DNA of 64,000 nucleotides from Pogona vitticeps. Taxonomy: Eukaryota; Chordata; Lepidosauria; Squamata; Agamidae. The stretch spans positions 203,299,501-203,363,500 of the forward strand of contig NC_135786.1 of NCBI RefSeq assembly GCF_051106095.1. The letters are read 5' to 3'. Below are positions 47,765-59,235 of the stretch, one piece after another (position 1 is the stretch's first letter; the number at the start of each line of letters is the position of its first letter). The notes beneath the pieces are model-generated. The model was not told where the DNA came from, made no database searches, and saw only the letters and a program-made list of their open reading frames with translations. A program made the position numbers and the translations under genes.

Positions 47765-49710
47765 CATTGACTTTTTCTGACTTGTCTTCAAATGTATATG
47801 TTGGAGGAATTAAAGCAAAGTGGATTAGATGCCTATGGGGAAAGAAAAAACTATTTTCTTCCCACATTTCCCCCTTCCCTTCCCATTTTAACTACCACGG
47901 TGGTGTAAAAAGGAAAAAAATAAGATTGTGTTTTCTGGCAGGCTACACAGTTATGTAGAAGGAATCCCTGTAGCTTCTAGAATCCTGCAAGAATCTGGGA
48001 GCAGTAGAAAAGCCACAAAATAACCTTAATCTGTCTGTCAAAGTTACTGATCTGTATGCATAATCTACACCTACTTTAAGTTGTTGGCCATTCCTCAGTC
48101 TGTTATTGTTTATCTTCATGCTGTTATTAACATGCCTTTAAAAAAAACCAAACAACACCTCAGATAACAATCAACTAAATAAACATCAAGCATTACAAAT
48201 ATATGAAGTTGTATTTCATAATTACAGTTTCCATAGAAACTTTCATTTCAGCACAGGACAGATGCAAAAGCCCATTGAAACAACCAGGTACTTGCTTACC
48301 AGCAAAAATAAATAATGAGAAATAACTAGAGTACAGAGTTCCACATCATCAATGTCACGGCATCAATGTTGCTATCAAAAAGGTGGGCTTTTTTAAAAAA
48401 AGCTTCTATCAGCTGGGGCTGATAGAAGCTGCATTCCAAAATATTTGGAAGGCAAAAGGTTGGGAAAGGCAGTGGCACAAGGCATCCATTATGTACTATG
48501 GATGTACAATTGTTGAGACTGAGTATTACTTTTGATAGCAAGTATTTTAGAGCATTCTATTGTCCTGGGAAGTTGTATTTTTGGTGACATCATCAATAGG
48601 TAAGGTACTTTCTGATAATTAAGCATGAAAGTGCTCTGAAGCGCAGAAGGCCAATGAAGCAGTTGCCAGAAAATAATTGTTTTCTAGTAAATAGGTTAGA
48701 AAAAATATATATCTTTCTAGCTATAATTTGTAAATACAGAACAACTCATATTCTTGGGGGCTCTGTTTCATTTACAACATAAAACAAAGATAGTTTTACA
48801 TATCTTGCTTTTTAAAAGCTTTACAAATAATACTTTGCCCATAATTTTACAAATGGCTGGAAAAATATATAGCCTACTAATTTTTCCTCAGCTTGACCAC
48901 AGGATGGAGTAAAAGCACCCTGAAATTATTTGTTATTCTAAATGTGTATTTCTATATACTGTACAGTATAGCTGCTTTGTAACAGTTTACACCATCAACC
49001 TTAGCTGAACCCTTAACTGCTCAACAATGCAGAAAAAAATACTATCTGTGTACACTGCTATTTGTTTCTGTGTTACTGACTCCAGGATTCTAGTGTATCA
49101 TCTGTTGAGTAACTGAGAATCTGGTATGCTGTGTCTACTATCACATAAGTGGTTGCCATCAATGAACCTGTTGTATTTTAGAGTGTGTATCAAATTTGCT
49201 TTCCTTTTCTCTAATCTCTTCACCTCTGGGTCAGAAGAGTGTGCTTTTGTGCTTGTGACACTGCCTTTCAAACATATGCCTTCTATCGTAGAATCACAAA
49301 CACATATTCACCGCACATTTTTGGCATACAAAGATAATTTCACTATTAACACTGTTTATGATCTACCCAATTTTGTTGCATACAAAGTTCCAGATTCTTC
49401 AATGCAGGGCAGCTAATTTTGCTGTCTTTCCACAAATAAAGTAAGCATGCTTTGTCTTCAGTTTGATACAAGAATGGCATAAAACCTGGAAAATTCCTGT
49501 CAAAATGCCTCTAAAAATGTCTTAAGACAGTCTTTTAAAGTAATTAGAAAATGTGATTTATTATGCCATAAAGTTACATTGTAACTACTTGTTATAGTAC
49601 GTTTACTGAGAGTTTATGTATCTACTCATTGCCTTTACCCATAAAAATAAATAGCTGCAAGCAACTATGTAACTTGTAAATAGTTACTCCCAAGATGTGC
49701 TATACTGTAT
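47765..49710. other. Intergenic DNA with one foldback structure
   Basis: The only structure noted is the foldback at 48369-48542. No exon or clear LINE/SINE is seen. Confidence 0.5.
48369..48542. repeat. Foldback element candidate
   Basis: ttgctatcaaaa at the left and ttttgatagcaa at the right are perfect inverted repeats. Between them sits a perfect hairpin with 12-base arms agcttctatcag/ctgatagaagct near 48400-48432. The form is that of a small MITE; no target-site duplication could be fixed. Confidence 0.45.
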
Positions 49711-49714
49711 AGCT

Positions 49715-50645
49715 GTAGGTGTTCTTGGACAACACTTGTAGTCTTGATCCTTTTCAATCAGGATTTAGGCCATGTCATGAGACTGATACAGTTTTGGTCA
49801 CCTTGCTTGATGACTTAAGGGAAGCCAACCAAGGGACTATAATCTTGTTGGTCCTCCTGGATCTCTCAGTGGCATTCAATACTGTTGACCACATATCCTC
49901 CTGGACTGATTATATTGGGGATAAGGGGTCCAGGTTTATGCTGGCTCTGGCCCTTTCTTGATGGCCAAATGGTACAGCTTGGGGATGCTGTTTCAGCCTC
50001 ATGAGTTCTAAAATGTGGAGGCCCATAAGGATCAATCATCTCCCTAATACTGTTCAACATCTATATGAGGCCTCTGGGGGAGGTCATCAGGAGAACTGGA
50101 GTGTACTGTTATCAATATGCTGATGGCACCTTTTCATCTTCAGCAGTGGAAACTGTGCAGACGCTGGAGCGCTGCCTGGCCTTGGATACAGATTGGATGA
50201 GGGTTACAAACTGGAGTTGAACCCTGACAAAATAGAGATTTTGCTGTTAGGAGAGGAGTCTGACCAGATAGGGAGTTCCTTGCCTGGCTTGGATGGGGTT
50301 ACATTCCCCTTGAAGGACCAGTTGCATAATTTGGGTGTACTTCTGGACCCAGCACTCTCAGTAGAGAAACAGATTTCAGCTTCGGTCCAGTCTGTCTTTT
50401 TCAAATACTGTATAGGCAGATTGAATACCTGCAGCCCTGCCTGGACAGGAAATCCCTGATAATGGTAGTTCATGTGTTAGTAATGTCAAAGATTGGTCAT
50501 CATTGCCATGGGGGTCTGTTTTTGGGAGGTTGTCTTTGGATTATATATAGATGGGTGGGGGCTGATGTTTTATGTGTACGCTTGTAAACCAGCCAGAGTA
50601 ATGAGATGTCACTAGATAGGCAGTATAACAAACAAACAGATGCAT
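49715..50645 (+). mobile_element. L2-like LINE fragment, RT and 3' end
   Basis: Pieces read DPFQSGFRPCHETDTVL, LLVLLDLSVAFNTVDH (palm motif A), LELNPDKIEILLLG and LGVLLDPALSVEKQISA. The 3' end has accagccagagtaatgagat and a tail of aacaaacaaacag. Several frame changes and internal losses show that it is inactive. Confidence 0.75.
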
Positions 50646-50794
50646 GTCTAGATTGTTACTTTAGCCAAGAGCCTGCATGTGCATACTGCTACGTACAGAA
50701 GAAAAGCACCTAATACGCATCTTCATCCTGTCCACAAAGCAGTCTAAGTCTGATATTCGTTTACCTCATGTATAATCCAAGTGATTCTGTCCAG

Positions 50795-50900
50795 TCCACG
50801 GTAGTAGATATCTGAGGAAGAGGACTTGTCCACAGAAGCTCACATCAAACTATACGAGTTATTTATTTTCTACTTTTCTTTTGTTTTTGCCTGATACGTC
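50795..50900 (+). repeat. Fragment of a common amniote interspersed repeat
   Basis: Contains gatatctgaggaagaggact and cacagaagctcacatcaaac, the same family as 15600-15690. Confidence 0.4.
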
Positions 50901-50904
50901 CAGT

Positions 50905-51735
50905 CCAAGAACAACTTTTCTATTTTATTCTATTGAATGTATAACATGGGCTTTAGACTAACATGGGGTTTGGAGAAATTATCTTTTAAAGAACAGGATC
51001 TGATAACCTTAATTCAGCATTTGGTATCTTGTGTCCCCCTTTGTTATTTGAAGGACTAGGACTGTCTTGTAATTTTTTTTGACATCTTGAAGCTTTTTAT
51101 ATTTGCCTTATATAACACTGTTAGGCTAGTTCTTGCCATGCTGATTTCAGCCTAAAATAAACAATAGCCTCTTTTCATAATATTATGGCACATTTATACA
51201 GAAGTGTACCCCACTTAATTTAATGTTACACTGTTATCACAATTTAGTGAATTAGGGAAACTACAGCCCTCAATCTCTCCTACAGCTCTGTTGGAAACCT
51301 AATATCTCAGGACTTCCTTCCTAATGCTTAAATTTACTTCATTCCTGGATGAATCTGTACCAACGCCAGCACCTTGAAAGAAGCCGGGAGTTAGGCTTCT
51401 GCCACTACATGACTGAGTGAGGATGAGAACTGCCAGACGCCATAGAGCTAACGAGAGCTCCATGGAAGTGAATTCCGAAGGATGTTGGTCTGTTTCAGCA
51501 GGCTGGCAAAATTAAAGAAAGAGAAAGGGGGGCGGGGAGAGAAGAGTGGTTGCCCAAACTGATCCTTTTTCATTTCATAACTTCGGGAGTCCTCTTTTTG
51601 CCTCTCGTTCCGCCCTCCTACACATAATTAAGATGCATAGTTGTGCCCACCAAACGCCTCTCATGGGTCAAATGAAGTGCGGACGACAGTGTAACCCACG
51701 AAAGGTGTGCTCCACAACAAAATGTGCTATATTTT
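50905..51735. other. Intergenic DNA upstream of C8orf89, nothing recognised
   Basis: No supportable feature; GC content begins to rise near 51350. Confidence 0.5.
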
Positions 51736-51739
51736 ATGG

Positions 51740-52480
51740 TGCTCTAAAGCTTGTTAGGATCGCAATTGACTTTTAGCTGCCTCTACCCGCAAAACCTCCC
51801 TCGTTTAATCCTGCGTTTAAACAGGCGCAGATTCAACCGGTGCAGCTCTTCCCAGCGCAGAGTAACGACCAGGAGGAGACCGTTTCTCTCGCTGAGAGGC
51901 GTGGCACAGATAACATGGTTACATGACAGGCCGCGGAGCTCTGCCCAACACGACGCCCTCACTAGCCACGCTTTGGTTGCTAGCCGGGACGGCCGGACGG
52001 CCCGCGCCTCTTTATTGCGGCTCCCTCGGTTGCTTAGCAATCGGAGGGCCTCGTTCCCCGCCTGTCCCGGGCCGGCGCTGCAGCAGGAGCAGCAGCGGAG
52101 ACTGGCGGGGGAGAGGGGGCCCCGGGATGCTGGCGCTCCGCTCTTGGGCGCCGGCTGCCGCGCAGGAGGGCCATGAGCGCCCGAAGGGGCTCCTGCCTCC
52201 TCCCCCAAGCCTCCCGAGGAGAAGGGCCCGGCTCTTTGGCCGCCCCTGAGCCGCCGTCTTTTGCCTTTCCCCGAGCGAGCAGCGCGGAAGGGCCGCGATG
52301 AGTAGGAGTCGACCGCGCAGCCGCTTGGAGCAAGGGGGTGCGTGAGTGCGCCTGGAGGCGGCGGGGCGGGCTTGGGGGGGGGGGGCTTTGCGGGGCGGGC
52401 CTGGGGGGGGGGCGCTGCCACATGGTTGTTGTTTTTGCCTCTTCAGGAACGGAGGGGAAACTGGCTAGGGCGTGCTGCTG
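51740..52480 (+). promoter_or_regulatory. CpG-rich promoter block of C8orf89 with an X-box-like motif
   Basis: Dense CpG and GC-rich sequence surrounds the first coding exon at 52298. At 52029-52042 the sequence GTTGCTTAGCAATC resembles an RFX-factor X-box (paired GTTGC and GCAA(C/T) half sites), and a second half-site-like ggttgctagc lies at about 51975. RFX sites are typical of ciliary and spermatid genes; whether this one works is unknown. Long minus-strand open frames here are due to GC content. Confidence 0.6.
52298..52337 (+). CDS. C8orf89: C8orf89-like gene, coding exon 1
   Basis: Short first coding exon reading MSRSRPRSRLEQG, with G at -3 of the ATG. The donor is GGGG followed by GTGCGT, leaving phase 1. 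A stronger-looking donor (GTGAGT, four bases further) would put a stop codon at once into exon 2, so the phase supports the first. The basic Arg/Ser-rich N terminus has no counterpart that I remember in the human protein, so the start is the least certain part of this model. Confidence 0.6.
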
Positions 52481-52554
52481 TTTCACCGCCCAGTAACTTC
52501 AGTAAAGGAGTATTTCGAATTCAGAGTGGTCTACCTTACAAGGATGTGGTAAGG

Positions 52555-52673
52555 CAGTGGTTCCCAACCTTGGGAAACCCGGGTGTTCTTGGACTGCAAT
52601 TCCCAGAAGCCTTCACCAGCAGTTCAGCTGATCGGCGTGTCTGGGAGTCGCAGTCCCAGGTTGGGAACCACTG
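52555..52673. mobile_element. Palindromic hAT-type MITE, 119 bp
   Basis: The ends cagtggttcccaaccttggg and cccaggttgggaaccactg are inverted repeats. Flanks TGGTAAGG and TTGTAAGG (52547-52554 and 52674-52681) form an 8-bp duplication with one mismatch. Confidence 0.85.
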
Positions 52674-53423
52674 TTGTAAGGAGTTGTTGGAGCTGTGTGT
52701 GATTCCGTAGGTATGTACTCCAGTCATAAGAAGGAAGTCACGTTGAACCAAATGGGGTTTATTCCCATGACGGACAGCAGAAGATCGTTGCATGTAAACC
52801 CCTATTAAAGGAGATAGATGGCTGGGGCAAACCTCGAGTAGCTACCCCTTCCATCCCTCCTCCACGTCGCGCTTGGAGGAAGCAGGGTTTCGATTGCAAC
52901 GAGTTGAGACAAAGGAGACCTTATTAGAGATTCAACTTTGAAAGTAAAAGAGGTCTCATAATCATGAGAGGACCAAAGAAAACAAAGCTGAGTCTTAATA
53001 AATAGAACAATAGCAGTAAGAGTTGTCCTGGTGCCAAAAAGGAATAACAAACATCAATTTGCTTCCTGAAAACAAAAAATCAGTGATTTTGGAAATATGC
53101 CATCTCACCAGCATATTTTTAGGTCTTGACTGCTAATGTTTAGACTTGCTCCTTTGGTCCAACCACATGCACCAGCTGTGATGAGAAATAAAAAGTGCAA
53201 TGTGATAATAATAATCATTGCTATTATTATTACAGTACTGTTTATTTGAAAGAGGAAAATAATAAGAGGAGTAGTTGTCTAGTAACATGCATTTAATGAT
53301 TAACTTGCTGTTCCATTCAAAGTAGTAAAAGCTTGTCCTTTTGGAATGACAAGCTTTAAGATTTTAATCTGCATTTAGTGAGTGTGCGATTTAGTGTCAA
53401 GAGATGTGATTATTTGTCTAGAT

Positions 53424-53545
53424 CAGTGGTTCCCAACCTTGAGTCCCAAGATGTTCTTGGGCTATAACTCTCAGAAATCCTGGCCAGCACAGCCAGTGGT
53501 GAAGTGTTCTGGAAGTTTTAGTCCAAGAACATCTGGGGACCCAGA
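53424..53545. mobile_element. Palindromic hAT-type MITE, right end lost
   Basis: The left end cagtggttcccaaccttgag and the core ccagcacagccagtggtgaa match the family of 2992-3127. The right terminal repeat is not visible beyond accatctggggaccca-like sequence. Confidence 0.75.
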
Positions 53546-53839
53546 TGCAATATTACATTTAAACAAGCTTGATGAATCCACATGTCCCTCACTCGCACCT
53601 TCCTTCCCACCTTAATTGGAGCTTTCCCTCCTGCTTGCAGTCACATCTGGCGGTAGTAGTAATTCACAAGCCGTAGTAATTCACAAGCCGGATTGACTGC
53701 CCCAGGCTGTTCTACAGCAGTAAACAATAAAGCAGCCTTATCTCCGATCTCTAAAAGAACTGATTTACAAGTGCCGCAACCAAGGAAGGTAGCAGGGATA
53801 GGTGGCTTACCATTGTGCAGTTTGAAATTCAGCTGCAGG

Positions 53840-53936
53840 GGTGGGGGGTGCTCCAGTGACTTTTGGCTCACGTGCCCATGGAGAGGTCTCCATGTGCCAG
53901 CTATGGCACACATGCCATAGGTGCGCCATCACTTTC
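53840..53936 (-). mobile_element. hAT element end fragment
   Basis: On the minus strand it reads gtgatggcgcacctatggca, then gtgtgccatagctggcacat, typical of the terminus of another non-autonomous hAT family. Only one end is seen. Confidence 0.5.
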
Positions 53937-54114
53937 CTAGGAGGACCACCAAAACAGGCAAGGTAGGCTTGAGTGCACATTAACTAAAGTAGGAGTTTTG
54001 TTACTATAAAATATTTATTTCATTGTTTTGAAGCATATACCTGGCAATGTAAATTTTCATAAGAAAATGGAATAACTGGATCTGTGTGAACAATTACCAC
54101 TTTATCTGTTGCAG

Positions 54115-54166
54115 ATTCTGAGGTACATGATGGCAAGCTTCCAGAGATTCTTTGTGTTTCAGAAAG
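54115..54166 (+). CDS. C8orf89: C8orf89-like gene, coding exon 2
   Basis: Acceptor ctgttgcag, donor AAAG followed by GTAAGT (consensus). It enters in phase 1 and leaves in phase 2, reading DSEVHDGKLPEILCVSE. The stretch LPEILC aligns with SPEIKC near the start of the human protein as I remember it. Confidence 0.8.
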
Positions 54167-54346
54167 GTAAGTATTTCAATGTGGCGCATGATATAAAAGT
54201 AAATAAAAATAAAAGTAAATGAAAGTGAAAGAAATATCAAAGTCATGTGATAAGGTTCCTTCTCCCATAGTATGTTTTAAAAATAATTTAGGATTTTTCC
54301 CAACTTTCTTTCAAAAAATCATGATCGTTCTTCCATAGCTCTACTG

Positions 54347-54644
54347 CAGGGTTCTCCAAATTTTTCACACAGAGTGCCACATCATATATTTGCGATATTT
54401 TTGAGGACCAAAGGAATGCACACATGTGCACTCCGACCCACACTTACACACACATCAGCCCCTGCACAGACAGATGCCTGGTCGCACACATGCATGCCTG
54501 CCTGCACACACCCACATGCACGCATGCACACACAGATGGACAGATATACACCTTCGTCCAAGCACACGGGCTGAAAGCAACAGGCCAGATAAAATGGCAA
54601 CATGGGCCAGATGTGGCCTGTGGGCCGTAGTTTGGAGACCCCTG
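54347..54644. mobile_element. Non-autonomous hAT element with CA-rich core
   Basis: The ends cagggttctccaaa and gtttggagacccctg are inverted repeats. Possible imperfect 8-bp flanks are CTCTACTG and CTATACCG. The core contains many cacacatgc-type units and ends with ggccagatgtggcctgtggg, typical of hAT families of this terminus. Confidence 0.7.
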
Positions 54645-55784
54645 CTATACCGTAGTAGTGGGGCAATCTAATCTCTTTGTAAATGAGGGACTGCATATTG
54701 ACAAGATACTATATCTGACGTTGGATGTTCATGCAATAGAGGAATTCAGCATATGTGACAGGAGAGGACAATCTCTCCTCACTACAGTCCGTAAAGTACG
54801 CCTCCCCTTAAAAAAGCTCCAGAGGGCTGGGTATCCATCTGTTTGCAGCTCCCAAAAGGGAAGGAAGTTTCAGGATTCAAGCAACACATTGGATTTAGCC
54901 CAAGGCTGTATCAATACCAAGTGTTCCTTTTGCTTTTCTCCTCAACCTCCATCATGAACAACAAAGAACAGTATAGTTGTAGGCTGCTGCCTTGAGTCTC
55001 TTCCTATTGTAAATCATCACAGGGCTGAAACTGTCTGCTGGTGATACACAGAGAGAGATGCTTAGAGACAAATGCTCCGTTTTTCGTCCATCCTATTTTT
55101 TCCTTAAATTTAAACAGTTTTGGAGTTTATTTCATTAACCTTCTGAAGTTTCTCATCTCAACTAGCATTCTTTGTGTACGAGACAGGAAAAGGAAATCAG
55201 AGGGTATTGTCTGAGATACATTAAAGTTTAAATGATAACAAAAATGGTTCAGAATACAGAAAGTTTGTCTTTTTAATAACTTGATAAAATTATGGCAGTG
55301 AAAAGAAAATGAAATAGGCACTTCAGGATTATTGCATTTGTGATAAAATAGCAGCTTTCAACCTACCTTTGGAGAATCCTCTGTTTCTTTCAAGACCTAC
55401 TGATGTCCTTTAACAGGAAGATCAATAATAGAAGGAATCTTCCCTGAAATACATCTTGTCCATTCCACTCAATTTTCCCTTAAAATGCACATTTGGAAGT
55501 GCACTCAGATGTGCATTCAGGAGTTCATATTGAGCAAGAGTGAGGTTCAGAAGCTAACAACAGTGCCTTCCATTAATAAAGCAGGCATCCCAGAACACTA
55601 TTTCTGTCCCAAGATTCTTTGCAACATTGATGCCATTGTTCAGGGTTTCTCACAAATATATATGAAAAGAGGTTCCTCGATTTAGAACATTTGAAGCCAC
55701 CGATTTTTTTTCATAATACCCATTTAGCCAGCAAGTTAGTCGGAGAAAGAGGAGTTCATGCGGAATAATAGATTGGCATCCTGT

Positions 55785-55995
55785 CTTGCAGGTCCATCTG
55801 AGCAACAGGAATGACATCATTGGCAGCAACAGATTGCTGCTGATTAAAGGCTTTCTTTTGCAATTTTGGGGTGTGTTTGGCTTGCATGCAATGCAGTGAA
55901 GTTGCATGCATCCTATATTGACAGAAGGGTGTCTTTAATCAGTGACAATCTGCTACTGCTGCCACCATTCTCATTACACAGGCAGATCCTACCCA
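55785..55995. mobile_element. Palindromic MITE
   Basis: The left arm (ggcagcaacagattgctgct, then gattaaag) matches the right arm in reverse (ctttaatcagtgacaatctg, then ctactgctgcc), and the similarity extends outward for about 60 bases. No coding capacity; the family is unknown. Confidence 0.55.
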
Positions 55996-56156
55996 AGAGA
56001 CCTTTGGTAGAATTTGTTTAAAGCATGGCAGTGCCAGCAACCAGTTTTCTTGATGACCCAGTTACAAATGTTTATGCCTGACAACAAGTGAAAAGCATTC
56101 ACTAATTAATGTTTGCATGTGTCCTCTGTATTGTTTTATTTTGATGTTGGAAGCAG

Positions 56157-56317
56157 CAAGTGTCTCCCTTCTCAGCCACCAAAAGAACAAAAATTGCCAA
56201 TCATAACATGTGACCAAAGATTTTCGGATACCAACGTCTCAGGAAAATCATTTGGAGGTCGTCTGTTTGAGAACAGTTGGAAGAATGCAGTGATAAAAAC
56301 AAAAAGGATGAAACAAA
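56157..56317 (+). CDS. C8orf89: C8orf89-like gene, coding exon 3
   Basis: This exon holds the best-conserved core: SFGGRLFENSWKNAVIKTKR. It matches [20 protein letters not shown] in human C8orf89 as I remember it. The acceptor is an aagcag tandem (NAGNAG), so splicing could also begin at 56154 and add one Ser without changing the frame. The exon enters in phase 2 and leaves in phase 1. The donor is CAAA followed by GTACAC, weaker than consensus but the only one that lets exon 4 continue in frame. The upstream part (KCLPSQPPKEQKLPIITCDQ) seems extra compared with human. Function unknown. Confidence 0.85.
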
Positions 56318-58053
56318 GTACACCATTTAAATTTATCATATTGCAAATTTATTGTAAAATAATTTCATAAAAGAAACTGTAAAATATAGGCCTAGTTGCT
56401 ATTCCCAACTAGAGTAAACTCTTTAATTAGTGGAATTTACATAGGTGTTGATTTATGATATAGTGGCTTACTCTGTTTGGGACTACCAATTGAACAAGTC
56501 CCTGTTACATATTTGTCCATGGTCCTTTTCTGATGTAACCATAGCAATTCAACCATAATACCTTCTCTTTTTCATTTGCCTACAACAAGGTAGAGTGGAG
56601 GCTCTTAGACCCCTACATCTCCCACTTGTTTTTAAGCTTCAGATTGGAGCCATTTGGAGCATTACAAAGGGGGTAGAAAATTATTTAGAGTAGAGGCCTC
56701 TTTTCCAAACTAGAAGTGAATTTCCCACCACTTCCAGCATTCAAATAAATGATCTGTGAGCCGAGATAAGGTATGCAGAGGAGGTAATGCCTGAGCTGGT
56801 TGATTGTGTCTCATACAGTGCACAAATTGGCTATTTCAAGCCAAAACGTATTTTTAAAAAACTTGGGGAGTTTGTTATCAGGAGAAGGTTGGGGAGCAGT
56901 GGCAGCCCTCCAATTGAGGTGGTGAAAGTTGGTCATTCTTATACCATAAATGGTTTATCTCTTAAGGAAGATTGTGTTCAGCTTGTAAAAAGCTAGACCA
57001 GACCAGATCAGATCCTGCTCCTGGGCTGTAGGTGAGGTGAGATTAAGGTAGGCATCATAAAATAATACTAGATATGTTCCAGCAGATGGAAACTGTAAAC
57101 TTTGAGCATGTAGCCTTTTCAGCCCTGTACACATATGTTCATGTGCACATGCATGAACATCTTATCTCAGACAGATGTACACTTGCTTGCTTATATTCCC
57201 CTCTCTGCCTTCCAAGTACAGATTTGAGCACAATTATATCATCTATCAGCCTCCACTGAGATAATTCCTGCCATTACTAGCAGCAGGTAAACAAGGAGGG
57301 CAAGGAACAGCAGCTTTCCTTTCAGAAGAAGTAACTGAGCCCCCATAAGATTCAGGAGCTGCATAGGAAGCAACGAAGGGCCACAGGAAACTATGGTTCT
57401 GGTTCCATGGTGTAAATGCCAATAGCAAGGTCCCCATTATAAGGATCTGAATTAGAGTTAGGGGTATTTGTATATGAATACACTCACACAGGTGGACATA
57501 AGGAGGGTCCATCACCATGGGGTCATTGGTCCACTCACTGATATGCCATGGGCACAGGCTTTGCGGAGCCTTCCAATGATTCTGGAGGTCACATTCAGCT
57601 CACCACTCCTGGCAGGAGGCGGGACGACAAGCCTCTCTGCTAGGTTGAAGAGTGGCTCGCTGAACACGATCTCCAGCCATTGGAAGGCTCCGTGATGCCT
57701 GTAGCAGATCAGTGAGTGGACCATCTGGCCCAGTGAGGCTGGATCCTCGTTATGTCTACCTGTGCGGGGCTATTCATATCCGTATACGAATACCCTCATC
57801 TCTAATCAGAATGTCTATATTGTAGATATTGGTCAACAAATTTCAGTTGTGGTTTTGAAATGAAAAAGCCAAGTGTTTGTTTTGATTTTATCTGCAGAAC
57901 TGTATTCATGGTAGCATGTGTTTGTAAGTACAATTTCAGAGAAGGACTCTCCAGACCTTCTAAGCAGTTAGCATTAAGATGGTAACTATAAGTATAGTAT
58001 TTGAAGTTTAGGCATGATATTCCATGTAACCTACTTCAAATTATCTTTCTGAG
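56318..58053 (+). other. C8orf89 intron 3
   Basis: Contains a 352-bp hAT-type palindromic element (57453-57804). Nothing else recognised. Confidence 0.6.
57453..57804. mobile_element. Palindromic hAT-type element, 352 bp
   Basis: The ends tagagttaggggtatt and aataccctcatctcta are imperfect inverted repeats, flanked by ATCTGAAT and ATCAGAAT (57445-57452 and 57805-57812), an 8-bp duplication with one mismatch. Inside, long opposed arms contain tggtccactcactgat and atcagtgagtggacca around 57528 and 57708. No coding capacity. Confidence 0.8.
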
Positions 58054-58204
58054 GAGAATATACATGTGCATATGGCCTGAGAAAGTCTGATGGAAATGCT
58101 GCAATGCCAAGTCGTACTCAGGAATGTGAGCGATATTCAGCAATAACAGCCTCCTCTCCTGTTACATTGATGGCACAAGGAGCTGCTAATCCATTTCCAA
58201 ACAG
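58054..58204 (+). CDS. C8orf89: C8orf89-like gene, coding exon 4
   Basis: Acceptor tatctttctgag, donor AACAG followed by GTATGA. It enters in phase 1 and leaves in phase 2. It begins REYTCAYGLRKSDG, which aligns with KEYTTAFGLEELKE in the human protein as I remember it, directly after the exon 3 core. This supports the exon 3 donor choice. The second half (SPVTLMAQGAANPFPN) has no counterpart that I recall. Confidence 0.85.
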
Positions 58205-58749
58205 GTATGATATTGTTGTCTTGTGTTCTTATATGACCCTAAACATTTTTATTCTCATAGTGCAAAACAGCAACATATGAGGAAAACACTAGGGTGGTGA
58301 TGGGAATGGGAAGGTGGAGATCCAGACTTTACTCATTGACAGGTCTAAATTTCAAAGTTCTCTGAAGTTCAAGTGTATCCATGAAAAAACAGGAAAAAGT
58401 TACAGCCATGCATGAAGACCTGGATTTCTGAATATTGATTGGTATTCAGTTGTGAGTCTGATAAGATCAGGCCCAGATCAGATTAAACCCAAATCTGAAT
58501 CTCAAAATAATAAATTAGGAAAGCATTGTATAGCCATAGTTGGAACTATCAGGTAGCTATATCAAAATATCAGCAACTTCCTGTTCATAGAAAAGAGCCA
58601 GATTCTACCAATTTCAACAATCAGCGCTACCAGTGTTACTTCTATGTATAGAAGTCCTTTCTCATAGAAATCAGTTGCTATTTTTAGATGTGCATTTTAA
58701 TGTTTAATAGCACTTTAATGGTTTCAGTATTTGTTTAATTCCTGTTTGT

Positions 58750-58830
58750 TTAAACATTATTGTGAACCACCTTGAGTCCTTTCAACTGGGAGAAAGGAGA
58801 CATAAAAATGCAGTAAATGAATAAATAAAA
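58750..58830 (+). mobile_element. L2-like LINE 3' tail
   Basis: Contains gtgaaccaccttgagtcctt and a tail of aatgaataaataaa, the usual ending of L2-like LINEs in reptiles. Confidence 0.5.
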
Positions 58831-59164
58831 TTGTGATGTCTGTGTGCCAAAACTTTGCTTGCTACTGCACCAAACCTAGTTCAGCTGTAGTATATAACTA
58901 GCAAAGAACATGAAGCTGCCATTTATTGCTTTCAAATCCTTTTGCAACGCGATAACAGTACTGATAATACTTTACAGAGCACGCTGGATTGTATGCAAAT
59001 TGCTTTAAAATGTACAGGTTGCTTTGTGGACATGAGCATGACATCGCTCAATACAGACAGATCCCTTTGCAACCATTTAAGCTACATGTTGTCTGAATAA
59101 ATTATCAAGCATTATAATGTCTGTTGTAAAATTAATAAAAACAATCATGGTTTACGTTATAATT

Positions 59165-59235
59165 AAAATAGGGCATTGAACTCCTATCCTCTGCAGCCAG
59201 ATATCTAAAGCACTGAGCTATCCAGCTGTCTGATG
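59165..59235 (-). mobile_element. tRNA-derived SINE head fragment
   Basis: On the minus strand: tagctcagtgctttagatat and a B-box-like ggagttcaatgccc. The same head as 1700-1935. Confidence 0.55.

Larger units (their letters stand above)
52338..54114 (+). other. C8orf89 intron 1
   Basis: Holds two hAT-type palindromic MITEs (52555-52673 and 53424-53545), a further hAT end fragment (53840-53936) and, near 52705-52790, a reversed fragment of a common reptile repeat. Nothing else recognised. Confidence 0.6.
54167..56156 (+). other. C8orf89 intron 2
   Basis: Contains a non-autonomous hAT element (54347-54644) and a palindromic MITE (about 55785-55995). No other feature supported. Confidence 0.6.

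Noticed and set aside
51783-52486. Long minus-strand open frames (150-212 codons) in the CpG block upstream of C8orf89
   Set aside because: The region is GC-rich with few stop codons. The translations are Pro/Ala/Arg-rich low-complexity sequence with no domain or splice support.
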